DNA of 43,599 bases from Salinarimonas sp051117315 (lineage in GTDB: Bacteria; Pseudomonadota; Alphaproteobacteria; Rhizobiales; Beijerinckiaceae). Below, in pieces: positions 8,958 to 16,447 of this stretch. The DNA lies in NCBI GenBank assembly GCA_051117315.1, contig JBNPEA010000050.1, forward strand, positions 1 to 43,599, read 5' to 3'. The notes under the pieces were generated by a model. That model saw nothing but the letters and a program-made list of their open reading frames with translations, had not been told where the DNA came from and did no database searches. The translations under genes and the position numbers were made by a program. Position 1 is the first letter of the stretch. Every line of letters begins with the position of its first letter.

Positions 8958-9269
8958 TCAGTTCACCGAGACGACGCCGCCGGAGGCGGCGTCGACGATC
9001 ACGGTCACGAAGCGCCCGTCCGACCCGAGCGCGGCGATGCGGTAGACGAGGCCGCCGCCGCCCGGGCAGAGATCGACCTGCGTGACCTGCGCGCCGGGCA
9101 CGGCGCCCTCCGCCGCGCGAACGGCCGAGACCGCCGGTACGACCCGCCCCGCCGCCACCGCCTCGCGGGTCTCGCCCGGCGAGAGGCAGGCCTGGGCCGA
9201 GGCCGGCGCGGCGGAGGCCGCGAGGCCGAGGAGGAGGGCGATCAGGGGAAGGGCGAGACGGGTGCGCAT
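8958..9269 (-). CDS. Small secreted PepSY-domain protein
   Basis: A 103-residue exported protein. The signal peptide covers about residues 1-25 (hydrophobic LALPLIALLLGLAAS, cleavage after ASAQA). The mature part is one PepSY-like domain: LSPGETREAVAAGRVV, then two cysteines (about C28 and C67), and the typical ending VYRIAALGSDGRFVTVIVDAASGGVV. PepSY proteins are often encoded next to PhoPQ-like two-component genes and are thought to modulate peptidases or the sensor in the periplasm. First gene of the operon with the response regulator and kinase. No specific ligand or protease partner can be inferred. Confidence 0.85.
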   Translation of the reverse strand: MRTRLALPLIALLLGLAASAAPASAQACLSPGETREAVAAGRVVPAVSAVRAAEGAVPGAQVTQVDLCPGGGGLVYRIAALGSDGRFVTVIVDAASGGVVSVN

Positions 9270-9320
9270 GACGGCATCATAGATAGGCAGGCCGCGCTGA
9301 ACAGGCCGTGAATGCGGCGT

Positions 9321-10259
9321 TCAGGCCGCCGCCGCCCCGCCGGCCTCCGTCCGCAGCCACGCCGCACCGCAGGCCTTGGCCAGCTCGCGGACCCGCAGGA
9401 TGTAGCTCTGGCGCTCCGTCACCGAGATCACGCCGCGCGCGTCGAGCAGGTTGAAGGCGTGGGAGGCCTTGATGCATTGGTCGTAGGCCGGCAGCACCAT
9501 GAGATGCCGTTCGCCGTCCTCGCCCGCCTCGAGGTACCTGCGGCAGGCGGCCTCGGCGTCCTTGAAGTGGCGAAACAGCATCTCGACGTCGGCATGCTCG
9601 AAATTGTGCCGGGAATATTCCTTCTCGGCCTGCAGGAAGACGTCGCCGTAGCTGACCTTCTCGGCGCCCTCTCGGCCGTTGAAGTTGAGGTCGTAGACGT
9701 TCTCGACGCCCTGGACGTACATGGCGAGTCGCTCGAGCCCGTAGGTGAGCTCGCCCGAGACCGGCGCGCACTCGACCCCGCAGGCCTGCTGGAAATAGGT
9801 GAACTGGCTCACCTCCATGCCGTCGCACCAGCACTCCCAGCCGAGCCCCCAGGCGCCCAGCGTCGGGCTCTCCCAGTCGTCCTCGACGAAGCGCACGTCG
9901 TGGAGCATCGGGTCGAGGCCGATGGCCGCCAGCGAACCGAGATAGAGGTCCTGGATGTCCGGCGGGCTCGGCTTCAGGATCACCTGGAACTGGTAGTAAT
10001 GCTGCAGCCGGTTCGGGTTCTCGCCGTAGCGCCCGTCCTTGGGGCGGCGCGAGGGCTGCACGTAGGCCGCCCGCCAGGGCTTCGGCCCGAGCGAGCGCAG
10101 CGTCGTCGCCGGATGAAAGGTGCCGGCGCCGACCTCGAGATCGTAGGGCTGCAGCACGACGCAGCCCTGCTCGGCCCAGAAGCGCTGCAGCGCCAGGATC
10201 AGGCCCTGGAACGAGCGTGTCGGGTCCATGTGCGGCGGGGCGGCGGCGGTCTCGGTCAT
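9321..10259 (-). CDS. glyQ: Glycyl-tRNA synthetase alpha subunit
   Basis: A 312-residue catalytic alpha subunit of the alpha2-beta2 bacterial glycyl-tRNA synthetase, which charges tRNA-Gly. Family signatures run through the protein: SFQGLILALQRFWAEQGC, LQPYDLEVGAGTFHP, AYVQPSRRPKDGRYG, ENPNRLQHYYQFQVI and CWCDGMEVSQFTYFQQ. The ATG at 10259 has an AGAGG ribosome-binding site 7 nt upstream; an internal ATG ten residues later (MDPTRSF) is possible but lacks one. The beta-subunit gene glyS, usually close by in alphaproteobacteria, is not downstream: the next gene is the PepSY protein. It diverges from proA across about 140 nt that must hold both promoters; I could not identify them confidently. 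Confidence 0.97.
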   Translation of the reverse strand: MTETAAAPPHMDPTRSFQGLILALQRFWAEQGCVVLQPYDLEVGAGTFHPATTLRSLGPKPWRAAYVQPSRRPKDGRYGENPNRLQHYYQFQVILKPSPPDIQDLYLGSLAAIGLDPMLHDVRFVEDDWESPTLGAWGLGWECWCDGMEVSQFTYFQQACGVECAPVSGELTYGLERLAMYVQGVENVYDLNFNGREGAEKVSYGDVFLQAEKEYSRHNFEHADVEMLFRHFKDAEAACRRYLEAGEDGERHLMVLPAYDQCIKASHAFNLLDARGVISVTERQSYILRVRELAKACGAAWLRTEAGGAAAA

Positions 10260-10399
10260 CTCGGCCTCTCGTGCGGCTTAAGGCGCGTGAGGGATGGAGA
10301 GGGCGGGCGGGGAAGTCAAGCGCACCGACGTGACCGCCCGCCCCTCCCCGTGCTAAGAGCGGCGTCCCCGTGTCGCCACAGCCTTCGCGAGCGAGATCC

Positions 10400-11743
10400 A
10401 TGTCCGCGCCCACGCAAGCCGAGACCGCAGCCGAGAGCCGAGCCAGCATCGCCGCGAAGCCGCTGCGCGCCGTGCCGGCGGGCTCGCCGCTCGAGGGCAT
10501 CATGCGCGAGATCGGCCGCGCGGCGCGCGCCGCCGCACGAAGGCTCGCCGTGACGCCGGCGGCCGCCAAGGACGCGGCGCTCGCCGCCATGGCCGCCGCG
10601 ATCCGCGCGGACACGTCCGCCATCCTCGCCGAGAACTCGGCCGACGTCGCGGCCGCCCGCGCCGCCGGCCAGCCGGACGCCTATCTCGACCGCCTGGCGC
10701 TGACGCCGGAGCGCGTCGAGGCCATCGCCGCCGCGGTTCAGTCGATCGCGGCGCTGCCCGATCCGGTGGGGCGGGTGCTCGCCACCTTCGAGCGGCCGAA
10801 CGGGCTCGTGATCGAGCGCGTGGCGACGCCGCTCGGCGTCATCGGCGTGATCTTCGAGGCCCGGCCCAACGTCACGGCGGACGCCGGTGCGCTGTGCCTC
10901 AAGGCCGGCAACGCCGCGGTGCTGCGCACGGGCTCGGACTCGATCCGCGGCGCGACCGCCATCGCCGCCGCCATGCGCCGCGGCCTCAAGGACGCCGGCC
11001 TGCCGGAGGACGCGATCCAGCTCGTCCCGACAAAGGACCGCGCGGCGGTGGGCATGATGCTCGCCGGGCTCGACGGCAACGTCGACGTCATCGTGCCGCG
11101 CGGCGGCAAGAGCCTCGTCGCGCGGGTGCAGGCCGAGGCACGGGTGCCTGTGTTCGCGCATCTGGAGGGCATCTGCCACGTCTACGTCCACGCGGCGGCG
11201 GATCTCGAGATGGCGCAGGCCGTCGTGAAGAACGCCAAGCTGCGGCGCACCGGCATCTGTGGCGCGGCGGAGACGCTGCTCGTCGACCGCGCCTGCGCGG
11301 CCACGCATCTCGCGCCGCTGGCGACGATGCTTCTCGACGCGGGCTGCACCGTCCGCGGCGACGAGGCGACCCGCGCCGTCGACCCGCGGGTCGATGCGGC
11401 GACCGAGCAGGACTGGCGCACGGAGTATCTCGACGCGATCATCTCGGTGCGCGTCGTCGACGGCATCGAGGAGGCGATGCGCCACATCGCCACCTACGGC
11501 TCCGGCCACACCGAGTCGATCGTCACGGACGACGCCGCCGCGGCGGAGCGCTTCCTCGCCGAGGTCGATTCCGCCATCGTGATGCACAACGCCTCGACCC
11601 AGTTCGCCGACGGCGGCGAGTTCGGCTTCGGGGCGGAGATCGGCATCGCCACGGGGCGGATGCACGCCCGCGGGCCGGTGGGCGTGGAGCAGCTCACCTC
11701 CTTCAAGTACCGCGTGCGCGGCACGGGGCAGACCCGGCCGTGA
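10400..11743 (+). CDS. proA: Gamma-glutamyl phosphate reductase
   Basis: A 447-residue NADPH-dependent enzyme of the aldehyde dehydrogenase superfamily. It reduces gamma-glutamyl phosphate to glutamate semialdehyde, the second step of proline synthesis. Conserved segments include PLGVIGVIFEARPNVT, CLKAGNAAVLRTGSDS, VIVPRGGKSLV and the catalytic cysteine C287 in RRTGICGAAETLLV. ASTQFADGGEFGFGAEIGI near the end is also diagnostic. A GTG at 10370 would add ten residues; the ATG at 10400 is preferred. proB is not adjacent. nadD starts 7 nt after the stop codon, so the two are probably cotranscribed, as in the common alphaproteobacterial proA-nadD order. Confidence 0.97.
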   Translation: MSAPTQAETAAESRASIAAKPLRAVPAGSPLEGIMREIGRAARAAARRLAVTPAAAKDAALAAMAAAIRADTSAILAENSADVAAARAAGQPDAYLDRLALTPERVEAIAAAVQSIAALPDPVGRVLATFERPNGLVIERVATPLGVIGVIFEARPNVTADAGALCLKAGNAAVLRTGSDSIRGATAIAAAMRRGLKDAGLPEDAIQLVPTKDRAAVGMMLAGLDGNVDVIVPRGGKSLVARVQAEARVPVFAHLEGICHVYVHAAADLEMAQAVVKNAKLRRTGICGAAETLLVDRACAATHLAPLATMLLDAGCTVRGDEATRAVDPRVDAATEQDWRTEYLDAIISVRVVDGIEEAMRHIATYGSGHTESIVTDDAAAAERFLAEVDSAIVMHNASTQFADGGEFGFGAEIGIATGRMHARGPVGVEQLTSFKYRVRGTGQTRP

Positions 11744-11750
11744 TCCGGGC

Positions 11751-12377
11751 ATGATCCGCCTTCCGCCGGCGGACGCCGGCATGCGCATCGGGCTGTTCGG
11801 CGGCTCCTTCAACCCGCCGCATGCCGGGCACCTGCACGTGGGGCGCATGGCGATCCGCCGCCTGGGGCTCGACCGGCTCTGGTGGCTGGTGACGCCGGGC
11901 AACCCGCTGAAGGAGCGCGCCGGCCTGCCGTCGCTGCCGGAGCGGATGGCCGCGGCCCGGCGGCTCGCCCGCGACCCGCGCATCGTCGTCACCGGCTTCG
12001 AGGCCGAGCTGCCGGCGCCCTACACGATCGGCACGATCCGCTATCTCCAGCGCCGCCTGCCCGGCGTGCGCTTCGTCTGGATCATGGGGGCGGACAGCCT
12101 CGCCGGCTTCCACCGCTGGCAGGATTGGCAGGAGATCGCCGCGCGGGTGCCGATCGCGGTGATCGACCGCCCCGGCCTGACGCTGGCCGCGCCGTTCTCG
12201 CGCGCCGCTCGCGTCCTCGCCGAGGCCCGCCGGCCGGAGGTGGAGGCGGCGGCGCTTGCGCGGGCCGCGCCGCCCGCCTGGACCTTCCTGCACGGGCGAC
12301 GCTCGACGCTCTCCTCCACGGCCCTGCGCCGCTCGTCGGAAGCGGCGCAGGGAACCGATCGCGCGCCGCAGGCCTGA
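11751..12377 (+). CDS. nadD: Nicotinate-nucleotide adenylyltransferase
   Basis: A 208-residue nucleotidyltransferase that converts nicotinate mononucleotide and ATP to deamido-NAD. The ATP-binding signature GLFGGSFNPPHAGHLHV (residues 14-30) and the C-terminal LSSTALR (a variant of ISSTxxR) are present, as is the central FVWIMGADSLAGFHRWQDW. The start at 11751 gives ten residues before MRIGLFGG; the internal ATG at 11781 is an alternative and gives the more usual N-terminus. It follows proA by 7 nt. The expected downstream partners rsfS and rlmH are missing; a HhH-GPD gene follows instead. Confidence 0.95.
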   Translation: MIRLPPADAGMRIGLFGGSFNPPHAGHLHVGRMAIRRLGLDRLWWLVTPGNPLKERAGLPSLPERMAAARRLARDPRIVVTGFEAELPAPYTIGTIRYLQRRLPGVRFVWIMGADSLAGFHRWQDWQEIAARVPIAVIDRPGLTLAAPFSRAARVLAEARRPEVEAAALARAAPPAWTFLHGRRSTLSSTALRRSSEAAQGTDRAPQA

Positions 12378-12417
12378 CTCCCTCCGTCCTGCGGGACGCA
12401 GCCGAGGAGGCCACGCC

Positions 12418-13065
12418 ATGACGAAAGCGGAGGACGCCGTGCTCGCGCGGCTGATGGAGCGCCACGGGCGCACCTATTGCGACGAGCTCGGCATCGACAT
12501 CGCGCGCGGCACGCCCTCCCCGCTCTTCCGCTGGCTCGTCGCCTCGATCCTGTTCTCCGCCCGCATCGGCGCGGACCTCGCGACGAAGGCGGCACGGGCG
12601 CTGGCGGACGCCGGCTGGCAGACCTCGGGCAAGATGGCGCAGAGCACCTGGGAGGAGCGGGTGCGCGTGCTCAACCAGTCCGGATACGCCCGCTACGACG
12701 AGAGCACCGCGCGCATGCTCGGCGAGGACGTCGCGCTCATCGAGGAGCGCTACAAGGGCGACCTGCGGCGCCTGCGCGAGGCGGCGGGGAACGATCCCGA
12801 CGAGGAGCGCACGCTCCTCAAGGAGTTCAAGGGCCTCGGCGACGTCGGCGCCGACATCTTCTTCCGCGAGGCGCAGATCGTCTGGGACGAGCATTACCCC
12901 TTCGTCGACGCGCGCGGGCTCGAGACGGCGAAGGAGCTCGGCCTCCCCGGCGACGCCGCGACGTTGGCCGAGCGCGTCTCCGACCGCGACCTGCCGCGGC
13001 TCGCGGCGGCGCTCGCCCGGGCACGGCTCGAGGGCGATCTCGACGCGATCCGCAAGGGCGATTGA
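12418..13065 (+). CDS. HhH-GPD superfamily protein, endonuclease III-like, without lyase lysine or Fe-S cysteines
   Basis: A 215-residue all-helical protein of the DNA-glycosylase fold. The helix-hairpin-helix is at FKGLGDVGADIFFREAQ (about residues 140-156), and an aspartate at the expected catalytic place follows in YPFVDARGLETAKE. At the position of the endonuclease III lyase lysine (GVGRKTA) this protein reads GLGDVGA, so a beta-elimination lyase step is not expected. The only cysteine is in TYCDEL near the N-terminus, so there is no C-terminal 4Fe-4S cluster. The ATG at 12418 follows GAGGAGG at good spacing. It may be a monofunctional glycosylase or a binding protein; substrate unknown. 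It lies 40 nt after nadD and is probably cotranscribed. Confidence 0.8.
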   Translation: MTKAEDAVLARLMERHGRTYCDELGIDIARGTPSPLFRWLVASILFSARIGADLATKAARALADAGWQTSGKMAQSTWEERVRVLNQSGYARYDESTARMLGEDVALIEERYKGDLRRLREAAGNDPDEERTLLKEFKGLGDVGADIFFREAQIVWDEHYPFVDARGLETAKELGLPGDAATLAERVSDRDLPRLAAALARARLEGDLDAIRKGD

Positions 13066-13092
13066 GAAGGGCGATCGAGAAGGGCGATCGAG
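13054..13092 (+). repeat. Three tandem copies of a 13-bp unit across a stop codon
   Basis: Units at 13054-13066, 13067-13079 and 13080-13092 read AAGGGCGATYGAG. The first copy has T at the variable position, creating the TGA that ends the HhH-GPD gene; the second and third have C. The unit length is not a multiple of three, so slippage here would move the reading frame. Confidence 0.9.
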
Positions 13093-13159
13093 GACGCGTG
13101 CGGATGGCGCGGGGTGCTCGAACGGCGTATGAGGCTTACAACCCGCCCCGGAGCGCCCC

Positions 13160-13774
13160 ATGGACCTCGCCGCCCTCCTCGCCTTCGCCGCGATCCTCTT
13201 CGTCGCCGCCGCCGCGCCCGGCCCGGGCATCGCGGCGATCGTGGCGCGCGTGCTCGGCCGCGGGACAGACGGGGCCGTGGCCTTCACCATCGGCCTCGCC
13301 ATCGGCGACGTGGTCTGGCTCACCTGCGCGATCTTCGGGCTCGCGGCGCTGGCGCAGAGCTTCCACGGCGTGTTCGTGGCCGTGAAGCTGATCGGCGCGG
13401 CCTACCTGCTCTACCTCGCCTGGAAGCTGTGGACCGCGCCCGTGATCGCCCGCGAGATCGCGGCGCAGGCGCCGAAGGAGGGTGTCGCCAGGCTGTTCCT
13501 GGCGGGCCTCGCCGTGACGCTCGGCAACCCGAAGACGATGGTGTTCTACCTCGCCCTCCTGCCCACCGTGCTCGACGTCGCCGCGGTGACGGCGCTGGGC
13601 TACGCCGAGCTCGTCGGCGTGACGCTCGCCGTGCTCGGCGTGGTCTTCGCCGGCTACATCGTGCTGGCCGCGCGCGCCCGGCGGCTGTTCACCAGCCCGC
13701 GAGCGATGCGGGTGCTGAACCGGGTGACCGGGTCGGTGATGGCGGGAGCGGCGGTGACCGTGGCGACGCGCTAG
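13160..13774 (+). CDS. LysE/RhtB-family amino-acid exporter
   Basis: A 204-residue inner-membrane protein with about six hydrophobic helices. The family signature is in the first helix (AAAPGPGIAAIVARVLGRG), followed by GAVAFTIGLAIGDVVW and the conserved LAGLAVTLGNPKTMVFYLALLP. This is the LysE/RhtB/threonine-exporter fold, which expels amino acids or related small molecules by proton exchange; the substrate cannot be told. A basic patch (ARARRLFTSPRAMRVLNR) precedes the last helix. Its stop codon overlaps that of tadA on the other strand by 4 nt, so the two genes converge without an intergenic terminator. Confidence 0.9.
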   Translation: MDLAALLAFAAILFVAAAAPGPGIAAIVARVLGRGTDGAVAFTIGLAIGDVVWLTCAIFGLAALAQSFHGVFVAVKLIGAAYLLYLAWKLWTAPVIAREIAAQAPKEGVARLFLAGLAVTLGNPKTMVFYLALLPTVLDVAAVTALGYAELVGVTLAVLGVVFAGYIVLAARARRLFTSPRAMRVLNRVTGSVMAGAAVTVATR

Positions 13775-14253
13775 CGCCGCTCCCTGAAGAACCCGCGCAG
13801 CAGCTCCCCCGCCGCCACCTCGCCGATCCCCGAATACACTTCCGGCGCATGGTGGCAGGTCGGCTGGGTGTAGAACCGACCGCCGTGCTCCACCCCGCCG
13901 CCCTTCGGGTCGGCGGCGCCGTAGTAGAGGCGGCGGATGCGGGCGAAGGAGAGGGCGGCGGCGCACATGGCGCAAGGCTCGAGCGTGACGTAGAGGTCGC
14001 AGCCGGGCAGGCGCTCGTCGCCGAGCGCCGCGCAGGCGGCGCGGATGGCGACGATCTCGGCGTGGGCCGTCGGGTCGTTCGTCTCGCGGGTGCGGTTGGC
14101 ACCCTCGGCCACGACGGCGCCGTCCTTGACGACCACCGCGCCGATCGGCACCTCGCCGCGCGCGGCGGCGGCGCGGGCCTGCGCCAGCGCCAGATCCATG
14201 AAGGTCGTTCTCGCCTCTCGGTCGCCGGCTTCCGATCCGCTTTTCGCCGTCAT
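13771..14253 (-). CDS. tadA: tRNA-specific adenosine deaminase
   Basis: A 160-residue zinc deaminase that converts A34 to inosine in the anticodon of tRNA-Arg(ACG), and perhaps other tRNAs. Zinc and catalytic residues are in PTAHAEIVAI (His and Glu) and TLEPCAMCAAAL (two Cys). GEVPIGAVVVKDG and RRLYYGAADPKGGG are typical TadA sequences. The start is uncertain: the ATG at 14253 has GAGGG 5 nt upstream, whereas the ATG at 14199 (MDLALAQARAAA) gives the commoner N-terminus but has its ribosome-binding site too far away. It diverges from the pseudouridine synthase gene, which starts 42 nt away if 14253 is right. It converges with the LysE-type gene. Confidence 0.93.
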   Translation of the reverse strand: MTAKSGSEAGDREARTTFMDLALAQARAAAARGEVPIGAVVVKDGAVVAEGANRTRETNDPTAHAEIVAIRAACAALGDERLPGCDLYVTLEPCAMCAAALSFARIRRLYYGAADPKGGGVEHGGRFYTQPTCHHAPEVYSGIGEVAAGELLRGFFRERR

Positions 14254-14295
14254 CGCGCCCTCGCATCGCCGTCTGCGAAGTGCTATCAGGCGCGC

Positions 14296-16443
14296 ATGGC
14301 GAACACCACAGACGACACCAGGAAGCCCCGGCCGGACCGCGGGCGCAACGCCGAGCGCGGTCCCCGCGCGGGGGCGGGCAAGAGCGCGGGCAAGGCCGCG
14401 GGCGCGCGCGGCGACGCGCCGGCGAAGGCGGGCGCGGGCCCGCGCCGCGACGGCAATCCGGGCGGAAAGCCGTTCGGGGCCAAGGGCTCCAAGCCCGCGG
14501 GCGGCAAGACCTCCGGCGGCAAGACCTTCGGCGGGAAGTCCTTCGGCGGCAAGCCCGCGGGCGGCAAGCCCGCAGGGGGCAAATCCTTCGGTGCCAAGCC
14601 CTTCGAGGGGAAGCCGTCCGGAGAGCGCAGGAGCGCCGGGCCGGGCGCGGGCCGACGCTTCGGCGAACCCGGCGCGACGCCGCGCGGGCGGCCGGAGGGC
14701 GATGCGGCCGCGCCGCGGGCCGGCAGGCCGACGGCTGCGAGAGCCCCCGCTGCCGGAGCCCCCGCTGCCAGAGCCCCCGCTGCCAAGGCCCCCGACTACA
14801 AGACCCGCGCCCGCGCCGAGCGCGGCGAGCGTCCCGCACGCCCGGAGCGCGACGGCGAGGCGCGTCCGCCCCGTGCGGCGCGGCCCGGCTCCAACGCCGG
14901 CTTCAAGCCGGAAGGCGGCTTCGAGCGCAAGCCTGGCTTCAAGGGCAAGCCCGGCTTCGCCGCCAAGCCCGGGTTCGCCTCCAGGCCGGGGTTCGCCGCC
15001 AAGCCCGGCTTCAAGGGCAAGCCCGGCTTCAAGGCCAAGCCGGCGGCCCGCGCCGACGCTCCCTCGCGCCTGGCGCCGGCGGTGCCCCGCGAGGAGGAAC
15101 GCATCGCCAAGGCGATCGCGCGCGCCGGCGTCGCCTCCCGGCGTGACGCGGAGGAGATGATCACGGCGGGCCGCGTTTCGCTCAACGGCGCGGTGCTCGA
15201 TTCGCCGGCGGTCAACGTCAAGCCCGGCGACGACATCCGCATCGACGGCGAGCCGCTGCCGGCGCGCGAGCGCACGCGGTTGTGGCTCTACCACAAGCCG
15301 CGCGGCCTGGTGACGACGGCGAAGGACCCCGAAGGGCGCCCGACCGTGTTCCGGGACCTGCCCGAGGACATGCCCCGGGTGGTGACGATCGGCCGGCTCG
15401 ACATCAACACCGAGGGGCTGCTGCTGCTCACCAACGACGGCGGTCTCGCCCGCGTCGTCGCCCATCCCGAGACCGGCTGGCTGCGCCGCTACCGCGTGCG
15501 TGCCTACGGCCAGGTCGGGCAGGACCGGCTCGACGCGCTGCGCCAGGGCGTCGTCGTCGACGGCATGGAGTACGGGCCGATCGAGGCCAAGATCGACAGG
15601 GCGCAGGGCGACAACATCTGGATCACGATGGGCCTGCGCGAGGGCAAGAACCGCGAGGTCAAGCGGGTGCTCGAGGAGCTCGGCCTCCAGGTCAACCGCC
15701 TGATCCGGCTCTCCTTCGGCCCCTTCCAGCTCGGCGACCTGAAGGAAGGCGCCGTCGAGGAGGTGCGCACCAAGGTGCTCAAGGACCAGCTCGGCGACAC
15801 CCTGGCGCAGGCCGCGGGCGTCGATTTCGAGAGCCCGGTGCGCGAGCCGGTGGAGGAGCGCGAGCGCCCCACCCGCGGCGCGAAGCCCGCCTCGCGCCTC
15901 CAGCAGGAGCGCGACCGCGCCCGCTTCGCCGAGCCCGGGGCGGCACGCGGTGCGAGGCCGTCTTCGGCGCGGCCCGAGCGCGGCGGCAAGCCCGGTTACG
16001 GCGACAGGCCGGAGCGTGGCGACAAGCGCGGCTTCGGCGAGAAGCGCGGCTTGGGCGAGAAGCGCGGCTTCGGCGACAAGCGCAGCTTCGGCGACAAGCC
16101 CGAGCGCGGCGACCGCGCCGGCCGCGGCGGGCCGGACAAGCCGGCGCCCGAGAAGCGCCCCTCCTGGGACAAGCCGCGCTCCAGCGTCTGGCGCGCGGAG
16201 GACAAGCCGGAGGAGGCCAAGCGGCCGAAGGCGCGGCGCGGCGGCGAGACCGCCAAGGCCGAGCGCGCCGCCGGCGGCGAGCGCATCCGCGAGCGCGTCG
16301 GCAAGATCGCCGGCAAGGCCGGGCAGGTGCTCGTCGAGCGGCTGAAGGGCTCGGGCGGCGAGGATCGTCCGGGCAAGGGCGATCGTGGAACAGGCGGCGG
16401 AGCGGGCGGCCGCGGGACGGGCGGCGGCAAGAAGAAGGGCTGA
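14296..16443 (+). CDS. RluB/RsuA-family rRNA pseudouridine synthase with long repetitive basic tails
   Basis: A 715-residue protein with a normal enzyme core of about 240 residues. The S4 RNA-binding domain is at about residues 267-312 (RIAKAIARAGVASRRDAEEM). The synthase domain follows, with catalytic D369 in IGRLDINTEGLLLLTNDGG, and KNREVKRVLEELGLQVNRL further on. By family it isomerises a uridine of 23S rRNA, most likely the RluB site. The first about 260 residues and the last about 190 are Gly/Lys/Arg/Pro-rich and made of short repeats, so they are expected to be disordered and bind RNA. Alphaproteobacterial homologues often have such tails, but these are long. The start at 14296 (MANTTDD) is the first after the divergent tadA. 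rsmD follows after 4 nt, so the two RNA-modification genes form an operon. Confidence 0.9.
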   Translation: MANTTDDTRKPRPDRGRNAERGPRAGAGKSAGKAAGARGDAPAKAGAGPRRDGNPGGKPFGAKGSKPAGGKTSGGKTFGGKSFGGKPAGGKPAGGKSFGAKPFEGKPSGERRSAGPGAGRRFGEPGATPRGRPEGDAAAPRAGRPTAARAPAAGAPAARAPAAKAPDYKTRARAERGERPARPERDGEARPPRAARPGSNAGFKPEGGFERKPGFKGKPGFAAKPGFASRPGFAAKPGFKGKPGFKAKPAARADAPSRLAPAVPREEERIAKAIARAGVASRRDAEEMITAGRVSLNGAVLDSPAVNVKPGDDIRIDGEPLPARERTRLWLYHKPRGLVTTAKDPEGRPTVFRDLPEDMPRVVTIGRLDINTEGLLLLTNDGGLARVVAHPETGWLRRYRVRAYGQVGQDRLDALRQGVVVDGMEYGPIEAKIDRAQGDNIWITMGLREGKNREVKRVLEELGLQVNRLIRLSFGPFQLGDLKEGAVEEVRTKVLKDQLGDTLAQAAGVDFESPVREPVEERERPTRGAKPASRLQQERDRARFAEPGAARGARPSSARPERGGKPGYGDRPERGDKRGFGEKRGLGEKRGFGDKRSFGDKPERGDRAGRGGPDKPAPEKRPSWDKPRSSVWRAEDKPEEAKRPKARRGGETAKAERAAGGERIRERVGKIAGKAGQVLVERLKGSGGEDRPGKGDRGTGGGAGGRGTGGGKKKG
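14491..14625 (+). repeat. 15-bp coding repeat (pentapeptide KxxGG) in the pseudouridine synthase N-tail
   Basis: Residues 66-110 consist of about nine consecutive five-residue units such as KPAGG, KTSGG, KTFGG and KSFGG, ending with divergent copies KPFEG and KPSGE. The matching 15-bp DNA units are nearly identical, pointing to expansion by slippage or unequal recombination. Confidence 0.85.
14929..15042 (+). repeat. 18-bp coding repeat (hexapeptide KPGFxx) in the pseudouridine synthase N-tail
   Basis: Residues 212-249 hold six consecutive six-residue units (KPGFKG, KPGFAA, KPGFAS, RPGFAA, KPGFKG, KPGFKA) just before the S4 domain. One phenylalanine per unit in a basic, glycine-rich context is typical of low-complexity RNA-binding tails. 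Confidence 0.88.
16024..16095 (+). repeat. 18-bp coding repeat (hexapeptide KRxFGx) in the pseudouridine synthase C-tail
   Basis: Residues 577-600 are four units, KRGFGE, KRGLGE, KRGFGD and KRSFGD. It is a third, independent short repeat in the same protein, with a related aromatic and basic spacing. Confidence 0.85.
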
Positions 16444-16447
16444 GGCC

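Noticed and set aside
13160..13774. LysE-type gene as a lysine exporter
   Set aside because: The family is clear but the substrate is not; homologues export many amino acids and other small molecules, so no specific symbol is given.
14491..15042. Possible CRISPR-like array
   Set aside because: The 15- and 18-bp repeats are contiguous, in frame and encode repeated peptides; there are no unique spacers.
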